Source: Terriglobia bacterium (GTDB lineage Bacteria > Acidobacteriota > Terriglobia > Bryobacterales > Bryobacteraceae). Taken from it: a DNA stretch of 64,000 nt. Position numbers and translations under genes: made by a program. The notes under the pieces were generated by a model. That model saw only the letters and a list, made by a program, of their open reading frames with translations. It had not been told where the DNA came from and made no database searches. Shown in pieces: positions 9,083 to 16,540 of the stretch (position 1 is its first letter; each line of letters begins with the position of its first letter). The stretch spans positions 62,001 through 126,000 of the forward strand of contig JAJPHN010000057.1 of NCBI GenBank assembly GCA_021325235.1. The letters run 5' to 3'.

Positions 9083-9385
9083 GTGAAGTCCGCCGAACTC
9101 TCGAATTATGCGTCCAATTTCAGCCAGCTCGCCCGTACGACACAGTTGGTGCGCGAAGCTGGACTGCGCGCTTTTCTGTTGCATCTGCATGCGGGCGAAG
9201 AGATGCCCGAGCACAAAGTCAAAGGTCCGATTACGGTGCAATGCCTGCAGGGAAGCGTTTTGTTCAGCACGGCCGAGGAATCCATCGAATGGATTTCAGG
9301 TTCAATCATCAGCCTGCCCGGGGGCGTGCCGCACAGCCTCGTGGCGCGGGGGTCGAGTCTGATGGTCGTGACCGTCTGCGAATAA
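9083..9385 (+). CDS. Small cupin-fold protein downstream of the Crp/Fnr regulator
   Basis: This 100-residue protein starts at GTG, 30 bases after the regulator stop. The pattern LHLHAGEEMPEHKVKG-PITVQCLQG followed by a second beta block ending in PGGVPHSLVA is a single cupin domain. Motif 1 keeps EH and motif 2 keeps one histidine, so a metal site would be incomplete. Small cupins of this type are often found near NO and anaerobic-respiration regulators. Here the same-strand position suggests co-transcription with the regulator. The substrate is unknown. Confidence 0.8.
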   Translation: MKSAELSNYASNFSQLARTTQLVREAGLRAFLLHLHAGEEMPEHKVKGPITVQCLQGSVLFSTAEESIEWISGSIISLPGGVPHSLVARGSSLMVVTVCE

Positions 9386-9435
9386 TTTTTGACACGGCGC
9401 TAAAGTTCCGGGCATGGAACTGCCGATAGGAGGGC

Positions 9436-10872
9436 ATGGGCCACGACCATCCCAGGCTGACAACCAACCAAAAAGCACTCAAGATTAATCTGGATCCGGC
9501 GCGCTACGGCACGTTTGCCGAGATCGGCGCGGGACAGGAGGTCGCGCGCTGGTTCTTCAAAGTGGGCGGCGCGGCGGGCACGATTTCCAAGTCGATTTCC
9601 GCTTATGACATGACCGTCAGCGACGCGATCTATGGCAAGGCGAAGCGCTATGTGTCGCGCGAGCGGCTGGAAGGCATGCTCGAACACGAGCACAAGCTGA
9701 ATCTCGAACGGCTGAGCGCGGCGCGCGGTTCAACCACTCGATTTTTTACCTTTGCCGATACAGTTTCGGCGCGTAACTATCACGGCACGAATGAATGCCA
9801 CGGCTGGATGGGCGTACGGTTTCAGTCGTATCCGCAGGATGTGGATAACCAGATCATCATCCACGTGCGGATGCTCGACAACGAGAACAGCCTGCAGCAG
9901 GAGGCGCTCGGAATCGTCGGCGTGAATCTGCTGTACGGGGCGTTTTATCTGCATCAGACGCCGGAACTGCTGCTCGAATCGCTGCTCGATAATCTTTCGA
10001 CCGATCGCATCGAGATCGACATGGTGCATTTTTCCGGTATCGAGTTTCGGCGCGTGGATAACCGGGTGATGAGTCTGAAGCTGGTGCAGCTCGGCTTGAG
10101 CGGCGCGGCCATGTTTGGACCGAATGGGGAAGTGCTGCAGCCGTCGGAAGTGCTGCGCAAGAAGCCGGTGCTGGTGGAGCGCGGCAGCTTCCGTCCGGTG
10201 ACGAAGGTCAATGTGGACATGATGGACAGCGCCTCGAAGCAATTTGCGGGGGAGCCGGATGTGCAGGGCAAAGAGATTGTGGAAGTGATGGAGATCACGA
10301 TGAACAATCTGCGCGAGACGAGCGGTGTGGATGGGCAGGACTTTCTAGCGCGCGCCGATCTGCTGGCGACCACCGGCAAGATTGTGCTGATTTCCGACTA
10401 TCAGGAATACTATCGGCTGGCGGCGTATCTGACGCGCTACACCAATGAGCCGATTGCGCTGGTGATGGGCGCGAGCAGCGTACGCGATCTCTTCAACGAG
10501 AAATATTACACCGGCCTCGAAGGAGGCATCCTCGAAAGTTTCGGCAAGCTGTTTACCAAGAATCTGCGGATTTACGTGTACCCGCTGCTGGATCAGGCCA
10601 CAGGCAAGCTGACGACCGCGGACACGCTCGAAATGCACGGCGGATTGAATCATCTGTATCAGCATCTGCTGAGCCAAGGGAAACTGCGGGCGATGCAGTA
10701 CTTCGATTCGAGCGTGCTGCATATCTTCTCGCGGGACGTGCTGAAGCGGATCAAGGATTGTGATGAGAGCTGGCAGCAGATGGTGCCGGCGGCGATTGCG
10801 GACGTGATTCGGAAGAAGGGTCTGTTTGGCTACCGGTGTCCGGCCAAGCGAGAGACTCTGCTGGCGGCATAG
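9436..10872 (+). CDS. Conserved protein of unknown function (478 aa)
   Basis: The protein is soluble in appearance, with no signal peptide or membrane helix. Its N-terminal block RYGTFAEIGAGQEVARWFF and the following SAYDMTVSDAIYG are, from memory, highly conserved in an uncharacterised bacterial family of about this length, so I regard it as a real, full-length gene. I cannot assign a reaction. AGGAGG lies only 2 bases before the ATG, unusually close, but an in-frame TAG at 9427 prevents any earlier start and no better later start is visible. Members may carry misleading transferred labels in databases. Confidence 0.88.
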   Translation: MGHDHPRLTTNQKALKINLDPARYGTFAEIGAGQEVARWFFKVGGAAGTISKSISAYDMTVSDAIYGKAKRYVSRERLEGMLEHEHKLNLERLSAARGSTTRFFTFADTVSARNYHGTNECHGWMGVRFQSYPQDVDNQIIIHVRMLDNENSLQQEALGIVGVNLLYGAFYLHQTPELLLESLLDNLSTDRIEIDMVHFSGIEFRRVDNRVMSLKLVQLGLSGAAMFGPNGEVLQPSEVLRKKPVLVERGSFRPVTKVNVDMMDSASKQFAGEPDVQGKEIVEVMEITMNNLRETSGVDGQDFLARADLLATTGKIVLISDYQEYYRLAAYLTRYTNEPIALVMGASSVRDLFNEKYYTGLEGGILESFGKLFTKNLRIYVYPLLDQATGKLTTADTLEMHGGLNHLYQHLLSQGKLRAMQYFDSSVLHIFSRDVLKRIKDCDESWQQMVPAAIADVIRKKGLFGYRCPAKRETLLAA

Positions 10873-10940
10873 TTTGCGAGTGAGTTGCTGGGCGGAAGGA
10901 GAGGCCATCGGCTGCGTGCGGGCCTCTCTGTTGCGCCAGT

Positions 10941-11381
10941 TCAGCGATTAACAGCGGCCCATCTTTCGGAAGCGGGCGCCCCGGGTTCAGCACTTTGCGG
11001 TCCGAGGCGGCTCTGCACCAGTGCGGCAAAGGCTGCGCGGACGTTCCATATCGCGCCGATCCAGAGGACAGCCGCGACGATGGCAAGCGGCAGGCCGGCA
11101 GGCGCCATGAACAAGTGGAACAGCAGAATGTTCAGAATGATGCCCGCTAACGTCGCGAGCGCCACCGGTACATAGCGGTTCGCCAGGAGCAGGATACCGG
11201 CGACAAGCTCAAGAGCGAAAACAACGGTCATGTAATGAGACATGGCCAGCGCGCCGAGGTATTGTCCGGCGAGACCAGCGGGCAGCGGCCCCATCGGAAT
11301 GAAGTGGAGAAAACCATTGAGGCCGAAGACCGTGAACAAAATTCCGAGCAGGACTCGCGCTACGGTCGAGATGATTTTCAT
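10941..11381 (-). CDS. DoxX-family membrane protein
   Basis: This 146-residue protein has four predicted membrane helices (about residues 5-28, 48-68, 72-92 and 96-116) and the DoxX-family start RVLLGILFTVFGLNGF. AGGAG sits about 10 bases before the ATG. It lies 21 bases downstream of the azoreductase gene on the same strand, so the two are probably co-transcribed. DoxX proteins are often linked to quinone or thiol stress enzymes. The C-terminal 25 residues are hydrophilic and proline/alanine-rich. Confidence 0.88.
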   Translation of the reverse strand: MKIISTVARVLLGILFTVFGLNGFLHFIPMGPLPAGLAGQYLGALAMSHYMTVVFALELVAGILLLANRYVPVALATLAGIILNILLFHLFMAPAGLPLAIVAAVLWIGAIWNVRAAFAALVQSRLGPQSAEPGAPASERWAAVNR

Positions 11382-11402
11382 GGATGTTTCTCCTGTTCCG
11401 CT

Positions 11403-12032
11403 TCAGGCGGCCTGGAAGCTGGTGCGAACGGCATCTAAAGCGGGCTGAAGGATCGTCGGCCGATCGACTCCATACATCAGCTTGGCGGTGCCGCCGGCGT
11501 GAACAAAGCTGCAGTCGGTTACGCCGATAAAGCCGAAGACGTTTCGCAGGTACGGCTCGATCAGGTCGTAGGAGGCCAGCGGCGTGCCGGGATCGTAAAC
11601 GCCGCCCGAGGCGATCAGAAACGTTGCCTTCTTGTCGATCAGCAGACCTTCGGGAATACCGGTGCCGTAGCTGAAGGTTTTGTCGCGGCGCACGACCTGA
11701 TCGATCCAGAGTTTGAGCTTGGAGGGAACCGAGAAGTTGTGCATGGGGACGCCGATGACGTATTCGCCGGCTTCGTACAGGTCGGCGATGAATTCCTCGG
11801 AAATCTTGAGCAGCTTCTTCTGCGCCTCGGACTGTGCAGCTTCGTGCGTAAAGATGGCGGCTACCCATTCCGCGGTGGGCTCGGGTATCTCGAGACGGGC
11901 GAGATCGCGATAGATGACTTTCCCGCCGGGGTGAGTGTCGCGCCAGCGGGCGGCAAATTCCGCCGTGAGCTCGCGGGTGAACGACGTGCCCTGGCCGAGC
12001 GGGCTGGAATCGATGTGGAGAAGAGTGGGCAT
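11403..12032 (-). CDS. azoR: FMN-dependent NADH-azoreductase / quinone reductase
   Basis: This 209-residue flavodoxin-like enzyme reduces quinones and azo compounds with NADH and FMN. The FMN-binding start LHIDSSPLGQGTSFTRELT, the motif PMHNFSVPSKLKLWIDQVVR and the substrate loop VIASGGVYDPG-type segment (ATFLIASGGVYDPG) match the AzoR family, and the length is typical. AGGAG precedes the ATG by about 9 bases. It is divergent from a TetR regulator with palindromic sites between, and is followed by doxX, which suggests a quinone-stress operon. Confidence 0.95.
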   Translation of the reverse strand: MPTLLHIDSSPLGQGTSFTRELTAEFAARWRDTHPGGKVIYRDLARLEIPEPTAEWVAAIFTHEAAQSEAQKKLLKISEEFIADLYEAGEYVIGVPMHNFSVPSKLKLWIDQVVRRDKTFSYGTGIPEGLLIDKKATFLIASGGVYDPGTPLASYDLIEPYLRNVFGFIGVTDCSFVHAGGTAKLMYGVDRPTILQPALDAVRTSFQAA

Positions 12033-12045
12033 AATGAACGCTCCT

Positions 12046-12101
12046 GCAACATATGATGCTTAAGCAACATCTGTTGGATTCAGAAAAGCGACAACTGTTG
12101 T
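12046..12101. promoter_or_regulatory. Cluster of CAACA/TGTTG half-sites, probable TetR operator
   Basis: Inside the 111-bp divergent gap lie CAACA-TC-TGTTG (12065-12076), ACAAC-T-GTTGT (12091-12101), and a direct repeat GCAACAT at 12046-12052 and 12064-12070. All use the same half-site, as expected for a TetR dimer acting on both azoR and its own gene. Confidence 0.6.
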
Positions 12102-12143
12102 GAAGGCTCCCTGCCGAACTCCTGATACGCTGAAATCGCCCGT

Positions 12144-12755
12144 ATGAGCGCCCAGTTGAGCTGCGACATGCTGGATCCCCGAATCCGGCGCACTCGCGAA
12201 CTGCTGCAGCAGGCGCTCGAAAACCTGCTAAAAACGAAAGATTTCGACAGGATTTCGGTGCAGGAGATCGCGGACACGGCGACCGTTAACCGCGCCACGT
12301 TTTACGACCACTACACCGATAAGTTCGAACTGCTCGAGTGTCTGGTTGCAAGGCGGTTTTTTGAGCTGCTGGCGAAACGGAACGTTCGGTTCGACGGAAC
12401 GTGCGGTTCCGCAATGCAGGGACTGGTTCTGGCGGTTTGCGATTTCCTGGCGGCCGCGCCGGAGACGGAAGAGAGGCCGATGCGGCGGTTTGAACCGCAT
12501 ATGGAGTCGGCCATCATTGCTGTTTTACGCAGGAACATTCTCGAGGGCGCGCGGAACTATGCGGTGAAGGGCGGGATACCCCCGGAGATGATCGCGGCCG
12601 CGGCGAGCTGGGCGATTTACGGTGCCGCAAAAGAGTGGATTGAGAACCCGAACCGGAGGCCGGCGGAGGAGATCGTGGATACGGTCGCCGCGCTCGTAAC
12701 GCCGATTCTACACGCGGGCACGATCGCGCGAAACGAGCCGGGCCTGGTCGAGTAG
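12144..12755 (+). CDS. TetR/AcrR-family transcriptional repressor
   Basis: The protein has 203 residues. The N-terminal HTH (about residues 15-60: RTRELLQQALENLLKTKDFDRISVQEIADTATVNRATFYDHYTDKFELLE) is the classical TetR DNA-binding domain, followed by a helical ligand-binding domain without recognisable specificity. It is divergent from azoR-doxX with shared palindromes between, so it is probably their local repressor, released by a quinone or another electrophile. That ligand is an inference. A later ATG at 12168 would remove eight residues in front of the HTH. Confidence 0.93.
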   Translation: MSAQLSCDMLDPRIRRTRELLQQALENLLKTKDFDRISVQEIADTATVNRATFYDHYTDKFELLECLVARRFFELLAKRNVRFDGTCGSAMQGLVLAVCDFLAAAPETEERPMRRFEPHMESAIIAVLRRNILEGARNYAVKGGIPPEMIAAAASWAIYGAAKEWIENPNRRPAEEIVDTVAALVTPILHAGTIARNEPGLVE

Positions 12756-12814
12756 GCTCCGAGTGACGCACTCAGGCGGTGCGCTCCATGTATCGCATCT
12801 CTCCTCTTGCCAAA

Positions 12815-12851
12815 CTAGGAAAGGCGCGCTATTATCCTAGGCAGACTAGGA
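12815..12851. promoter_or_regulatory. Three CTAGGA repeats upstream of padR, probable PadR operator
   Basis: CTAGGA (12815-12820) and TCCTAG (12835-12840) form an inverted repeat with a 14-base spacer. A third CTAGGA follows at 12846-12851, just before the padR ribosome-binding site. PadR proteins commonly bind such palindromes in front of their own genes. Confidence 0.5.
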
Positions 12852-12863
12852 GCACGCACAGCT

Positions 12864-13208
12864 ATGGCCAAGCCGGCGGAAATTCTTCCGGGCACGCTGG
12901 ACATGTTGATCTTGAAAGCAGTATCCCTGGATCCGTTGCACGGATACGGGGTCTTGCTGCGCATACGCCAGATTTCCCGGGAGGCGATTGACATTCCGCA
13001 GGGATCGCTCTATCCGGCGCTATACCGTCTGGAGCATCAGGGGCTGATTGCCGCCGAGTGGGGACAGAGCGAAAACAATCGAAAAGCCAAATACTACAAG
13101 CTGACCGCGGCCGGACGGCGTCGGTTGCGCGAGGAGACAGCAGGCTGGAAGCGGCTGACGTCGGCGATCGATGCGGCACTGAATACGTCGTCGCTCGAGG
13201 AGAGTTAA
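12864..13208 (+). CDS. PadR-family transcriptional regulator (paired with ADOP permease)
   Basis: This 114-residue winged-helix protein has the hallmark GTLDMLILKAVSLDPLHGYGVLLRI, QGSLYPALYRLEHQGLI and YYKLTAAGRRRL segments. It lies 4 bases upstream of a large ADOP permease gene on the same strand, an arrangement that recurs at 35.3-38.3 kb in this window. The regulator presumably represses the two-gene unit. AGGAG lies 11 bases before the ATG. Confidence 0.95.
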   Translation: MAKPAEILPGTLDMLILKAVSLDPLHGYGVLLRIRQISREAIDIPQGSLYPALYRLEHQGLIAAEWGQSENNRKAKYYKLTAAGRRRLREETAGWKRLTSAIDAALNTSSLEES

Positions 13209-13212
13209 GGCA

Positions 13213-15882
13213 GTGCTGGCGCGAGTGCGTTCGTGGTGGCGGGCGGCGGCCGGACGGCGGGAATTCGAGAGCAGCATGTCGGCCGAACTCGAGTTTCACA
13301 TCGAGCAATACGCAGAAGACCTGATGAGGGCAGGCGCGGGGAAGCAGGAAGCCTACCGGCGCGCGCGCATGGAACTTGGCGGGCGGAACAGCGTGGAAGA
13401 AGATTGCCGCAAAGCGCGCGGGTTGCAGTGGCTGGATGAGGTCGGCCGGAATGCGCGGTTTTCGGCGCGGTTGCTGCGGAAGTCGCCGGCTTTCACGACG
13501 GCAGCGCTGCTGACGCTGGCTCTTTGTCTCGGCGCGAACCTGACGATTTTTGCGGTGGTGGACGCGATTCTGGTGCGGCCGCTGCCGTTTCCGGATGCGG
13601 GCCGGCTGGTGACCATCTTCAATACGTATCCGAAGGCGGGAGTGGAACGGGACGGCTCCTCGATCACGAATTATTACGAACGGCGCGGGAAGATTGCGGC
13701 ATTTCGCTCGGTGTCCATGTATGCGTTCGGGACGGCGGTGGTGGGTGGCGCAGGATCGACAGCGGTAACGGAGATCACGTGGGTGACCCCGGAATTTTTT
13801 GCGACGCTCGGCAGAGGTCCCGCGCGGGGACGCGAGTTCAGCGATGCGGAGATGAATCCCGAAGCCGATCGGGTGGTCATTTTGACAGATGAATATTGGC
13901 GCAGCCACTTCGCGAGCGATCCCAGCGTGCTGGGGAAGCAGATATGGGTCGATGGCTCACCGAGAACGGTGGTTGGCGTACTGCCGCGCGGCTTCCGCTT
14001 TCTTTCCTCGAAGGCAGAGGTCTACCTGCCGCTTTCCTCCAGCGCGGAACGGAGGACGCCGCAAGAGCGGCACTCGGGTGGAAATGTGATGCAGATGATT
14101 GCGCGATTACGTCCTGACGCGACGATCGAGCAGGCGCAGGCGGAGATCGATGCGCAGAACGCGGCGCTCGAGCGGGATGACCCGAAGGCGAAGATGATCG
14201 CCGACGCGGGGTTCCGATCGCTGGTCGTTTCGCTGCATGGCGATCAGGTGGCAACGGTGCGGCCGGTTCTGCTGCTGCTCGAGGCGGGAGTGCTGGTTTT
14301 GCTGCTGATTGGCGGCGTGAACCTGGCGAATCTGCTATTGATCCGTGCGAGCGGGCGGCTGAAGGAGATCGCAGTACGGCGAGCGCTGGGCGCCAGTGGC
14401 CGGCGCGTTGTGAGCGAAGTTCTGGTCGAAATATGTTTGCTGACGCTCGCGGGCGGGGTGCTCGCGATGCCGGTCGGAGTGGCGGGAGTGCGGCTAGTGA
14501 ATGCGTTGGGAGCCCAGCAATTGCCGCTGGGCGCTTACATCGTTTTCGACGCGCGGGTGGTACTGGCCGGCCTGGTGATGACGATTGTGTTAGGAGCCGC
14601 GCTGGCGGTTCCGGTCGCGTGGTTCAACCTGCGATCACTGCCGGCTGACGGGCTGCAGTCCGCATCGAGAACCGTAACGACGGGGCGCGCGGGGCAGGCA
14701 CTGCGGCATGCATTCATCGTGGCGCAGGTGGCGCTGGGACTGGTGCTGCTGACCGGAGCGGGACTGCTGGGGCTAAGTCTGAAACGCGCCATGGAGGTGT
14801 CTCCGGGTTTTCGGGCGGATCATGCGATTGCGGGGCGAGTTTCGCTGGTTGGAAATCGGTATCCTTCGCCCGAAGCGGGACGGGAGTTCACGGAGAGACT
14901 CGTAAAGGATTTGGAGCAGCGGCCGGGAGTGCGGTGGGCTGGAATCACGACCAACATCCCGTTCAGCGGCTACAACGGAATGAGCGCGGCGACGGTGAAG
15001 GGCGAAGTGCTCAGGCCGGGGCAAACAGTGCGGGGGAATTACTCGTATGGAGTGGCCGGCGACTATTTCGAGGCAATGGGAATGGTGCTGCGCGCGGGCC
15101 GCTTTCTGAACGCGGAAGACTCGCAAAGGAAAGAACGGATATGCGTCGTGGACGAGGACTTCGCGCGCTACCACTGGCCGCAGGGAAACGCGCTGGGGCA
15201 GAAGTTGTTTCAGGGTACCCGGCCGGGCAGTGATGCCGAAGCCTTTACGGTGGTCGGAGTGGTGGGAAGCGTCAAACAGGCGGGCCTTACGGATGAGGGG
15301 ACGCAGGGAGCTGTTTATTATCCGTACATCTATCGGCCGGACAGCAAGATCTTCATCGTGGTGCGCGGGAGTGTGCGGACGGAGCCGCTCAAAGCGGATT
15401 TGCAGAGCGCGCTGCGGCAGCTTGATCCGGCCCTGGCGCTGACGGGGACGGAGGCGATGAGCGACCGGATTGCAGAGAGTCTGCTGGTGCGGCGATCGCC
15501 AGCGCTGTTAGCAGCTTTGTTTTCGGGGATGGCAGTCCTGCTGATCGCGATCGGCGTGTACGGCGTATTGAGTTATTCGGTCGCGCAGCGGCAGCGGGAG
15601 ATCGGCATTCGGATCGCGCTCGGTGCGGGGCCGGTGGAGATACGGCGGCAGTTTCTCTCCATCGGCTTGCGGCTGCTGGCGGCCGGTGTCGCGATTGGAT
15701 TGGGCGGAGCGTGGATGATGGGGCGGGCGATCGAAGCGGTGCTGTTCCATGTTTCGGGGCACAGCGCGGCGGTGCTGGCGGAGGCGACAGGACTGATCGG
15801 CCTCGCGGCGCTGGTAGCGTGTTTCCTGCCGGCACAGAAGGCCGCAACGACTTCGCCGGTCCGTGCGCTGGCGGCGGAGTGA
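13213..15882 (+). CDS. ADOP-family (duplicated orphan) ABC-type permease, MacB/FtsX-like
   Basis: The 889-residue protein starts at GTG. An N-terminal soluble region (residues 1-80, with RREFESSMSAELEFHIEQYAEDLMRAG-type helices and LQWLDEVGRNARFSARLLRKSPAFT) precedes the first membrane helix and a periplasmic MacB_PCD domain (FxxLGRGPARGREFSDAEMNPEADRVVIL). Three FtsX helices follow, and the whole unit is then repeated, ending with RQREIGIRIALGA and LLAAGVAIGLGGAW. No ATPase gene is adjacent, which defines the Acidobacterial duplicated orphan permeases. The substrate is unknown. Its 3' end is overlapped by the convergent haemoglobin frame. Confidence 0.95.
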   Translation: MLARVRSWWRAAAGRREFESSMSAELEFHIEQYAEDLMRAGAGKQEAYRRARMELGGRNSVEEDCRKARGLQWLDEVGRNARFSARLLRKSPAFTTAALLTLALCLGANLTIFAVVDAILVRPLPFPDAGRLVTIFNTYPKAGVERDGSSITNYYERRGKIAAFRSVSMYAFGTAVVGGAGSTAVTEITWVTPEFFATLGRGPARGREFSDAEMNPEADRVVILTDEYWRSHFASDPSVLGKQIWVDGSPRTVVGVLPRGFRFLSSKAEVYLPLSSSAERRTPQERHSGGNVMQMIARLRPDATIEQAQAEIDAQNAALERDDPKAKMIADAGFRSLVVSLHGDQVATVRPVLLLLEAGVLVLLLIGGVNLANLLLIRASGRLKEIAVRRALGASGRRVVSEVLVEICLLTLAGGVLAMPVGVAGVRLVNALGAQQLPLGAYIVFDARVVLAGLVMTIVLGAALAVPVAWFNLRSLPADGLQSASRTVTTGRAGQALRHAFIVAQVALGLVLLTGAGLLGLSLKRAMEVSPGFRADHAIAGRVSLVGNRYPSPEAGREFTERLVKDLEQRPGVRWAGITTNIPFSGYNGMSAATVKGEVLRPGQTVRGNYSYGVAGDYFEAMGMVLRAGRFLNAEDSQRKERICVVDEDFARYHWPQGNALGQKLFQGTRPGSDAEAFTVVGVVGSVKQAGLTDEGTQGAVYYPYIYRPDSKIFIVVRGSVRTEPLKADLQSALRQLDPALALTGTEAMSDRIAESLLVRRSPALLAALFSGMAVLLIAIGVYGVLSYSVAQRQREIGIRIALGAGPVEIRRQFLSIGLRLLAAGVAIGLGGAWMMGRAIEAVLFHVSGHSAAVLAEATGLIGLAALVACFLPAQKAATTSPVRALAAE

Positions 15883-16320
15883 GCGGTTTCTTGTCGCCCT
15901 TCCGGATTCGGCTCGCTGTTGGGGCTCGAATTGGCCAGGCGGGGGAAGAGGCTCGACCGTGTTTACAATTTCGGCGGCAAGCGGGGCGATTGCGGAACAG
16001 ACATCCTCGATCATTTCCTGCTGGACGCCCAGCTCGCGAAGTGTTGCGACGAGATGCGTGGCGACCCGGTCGAAATGGCGCTGTGTGATGGCGAGCCTGG
16101 CGTGAGCCCTGGACATCGATGCGCCGCGATATTGACGAGGTCCGCCGAGGGCCTGCGACAAGAACGCGAACTGATGAGCGCGCAGCCGGCGCAAGTCCAC
16201 CGATTGAAAGAACGGCGCAAGTTCGGCATCGGAGAGGACGCGGCGATAGAAGACCTCTACTGCTGCGTTGACGGCGGGCTCTCCGCCCAGGCGCTCGTAT
16301 AGAGTACTGATCTGCTCCAT
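15508..16320 (-). CDS. Truncated haemoglobin (group I type) with an antisense-overlapping C-terminal tail
   Basis: Residues 1-125 are a truncated-haemoglobin domain: LYERLGGEPAVNAAVEVFYRRVL, APFFQSVDLRRLRAHQFAFL, and the proximal-histidine region MSRAHARLAITQRHFDRVATHL. Such globins bind O2 or NO. A group I globin needs about 125 residues, but this frame has no stop until 15508, giving 270 residues. The last ~125 residues are arginine-rich and lie antisense to the end of the ADOP permease. Either the tail is translated or a sequence error or frameshift hides a natural stop. No ribosome-binding site is evident. Confidence 0.82.
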   Translation of the reverse strand: MEQISTLYERLGGEPAVNAAVEVFYRRVLSDAELAPFFQSVDLRRLRAHQFAFLSQALGGPRQYRGASMSRAHARLAITQRHFDRVATHLVATLRELGVQQEMIEDVCSAIAPLAAEIVNTVEPLPPPGQFEPQQRAESGRATRNRSLRRQRTDRRSRCGLLCRQETRYQRREADQSCRLRQHRRAVPRNMEQHRFDRPPHHPRSAQSNRDTGRQQPQADGEKLPPYLHRPRTERDPNADLPLPLRDRITQYAVHADRDQQDCHPRKQSC

Positions 16321-16484
16321 GTTTTATGTCTGCGGCGGGGCGCAGTAAGCCTTTCTGGAATCTACGCGGACCGATTTTGACTTCGCAGGGAGGCCCTAAT
16401 GAATGGGCGTAGGCGGGGGCGGCTGGAAAGGCCGACTGCTCAATTGTACGAGGAATGGAGCCCAGGAGGCAAGCGCGGCTCATG

Positions 16485-16528
16485 AAGAGGAAGCGGTTCA
16501 GAGTGAACCGGACCGCTTCCTCTTTTTT
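16485..16528 (+). terminator. Strong hairpin with T-run beside TonB receptor 1
   Basis: There is a perfect 13-bp stem (AAGAGGAAGCGGT, 16485-16497, with its complement at 16512-16524) followed on the + strand by T6. It sits 13 bases past the receptor stop, so it may act for the minus-strand receptor as well, although the T-run favours + strand transcripts reading through from the ADOP gene. Confidence 0.6.
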
Positions 16529-16540
16529 CGTGAGGCCAGG

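Noticed and set aside
12862-13908. A 348-codon minus-strand frame opposite padR and the ADOP permease
   Set aside because: It is low-complexity and arginine/proline-rich, and it overlaps two recognised genes over its whole length.
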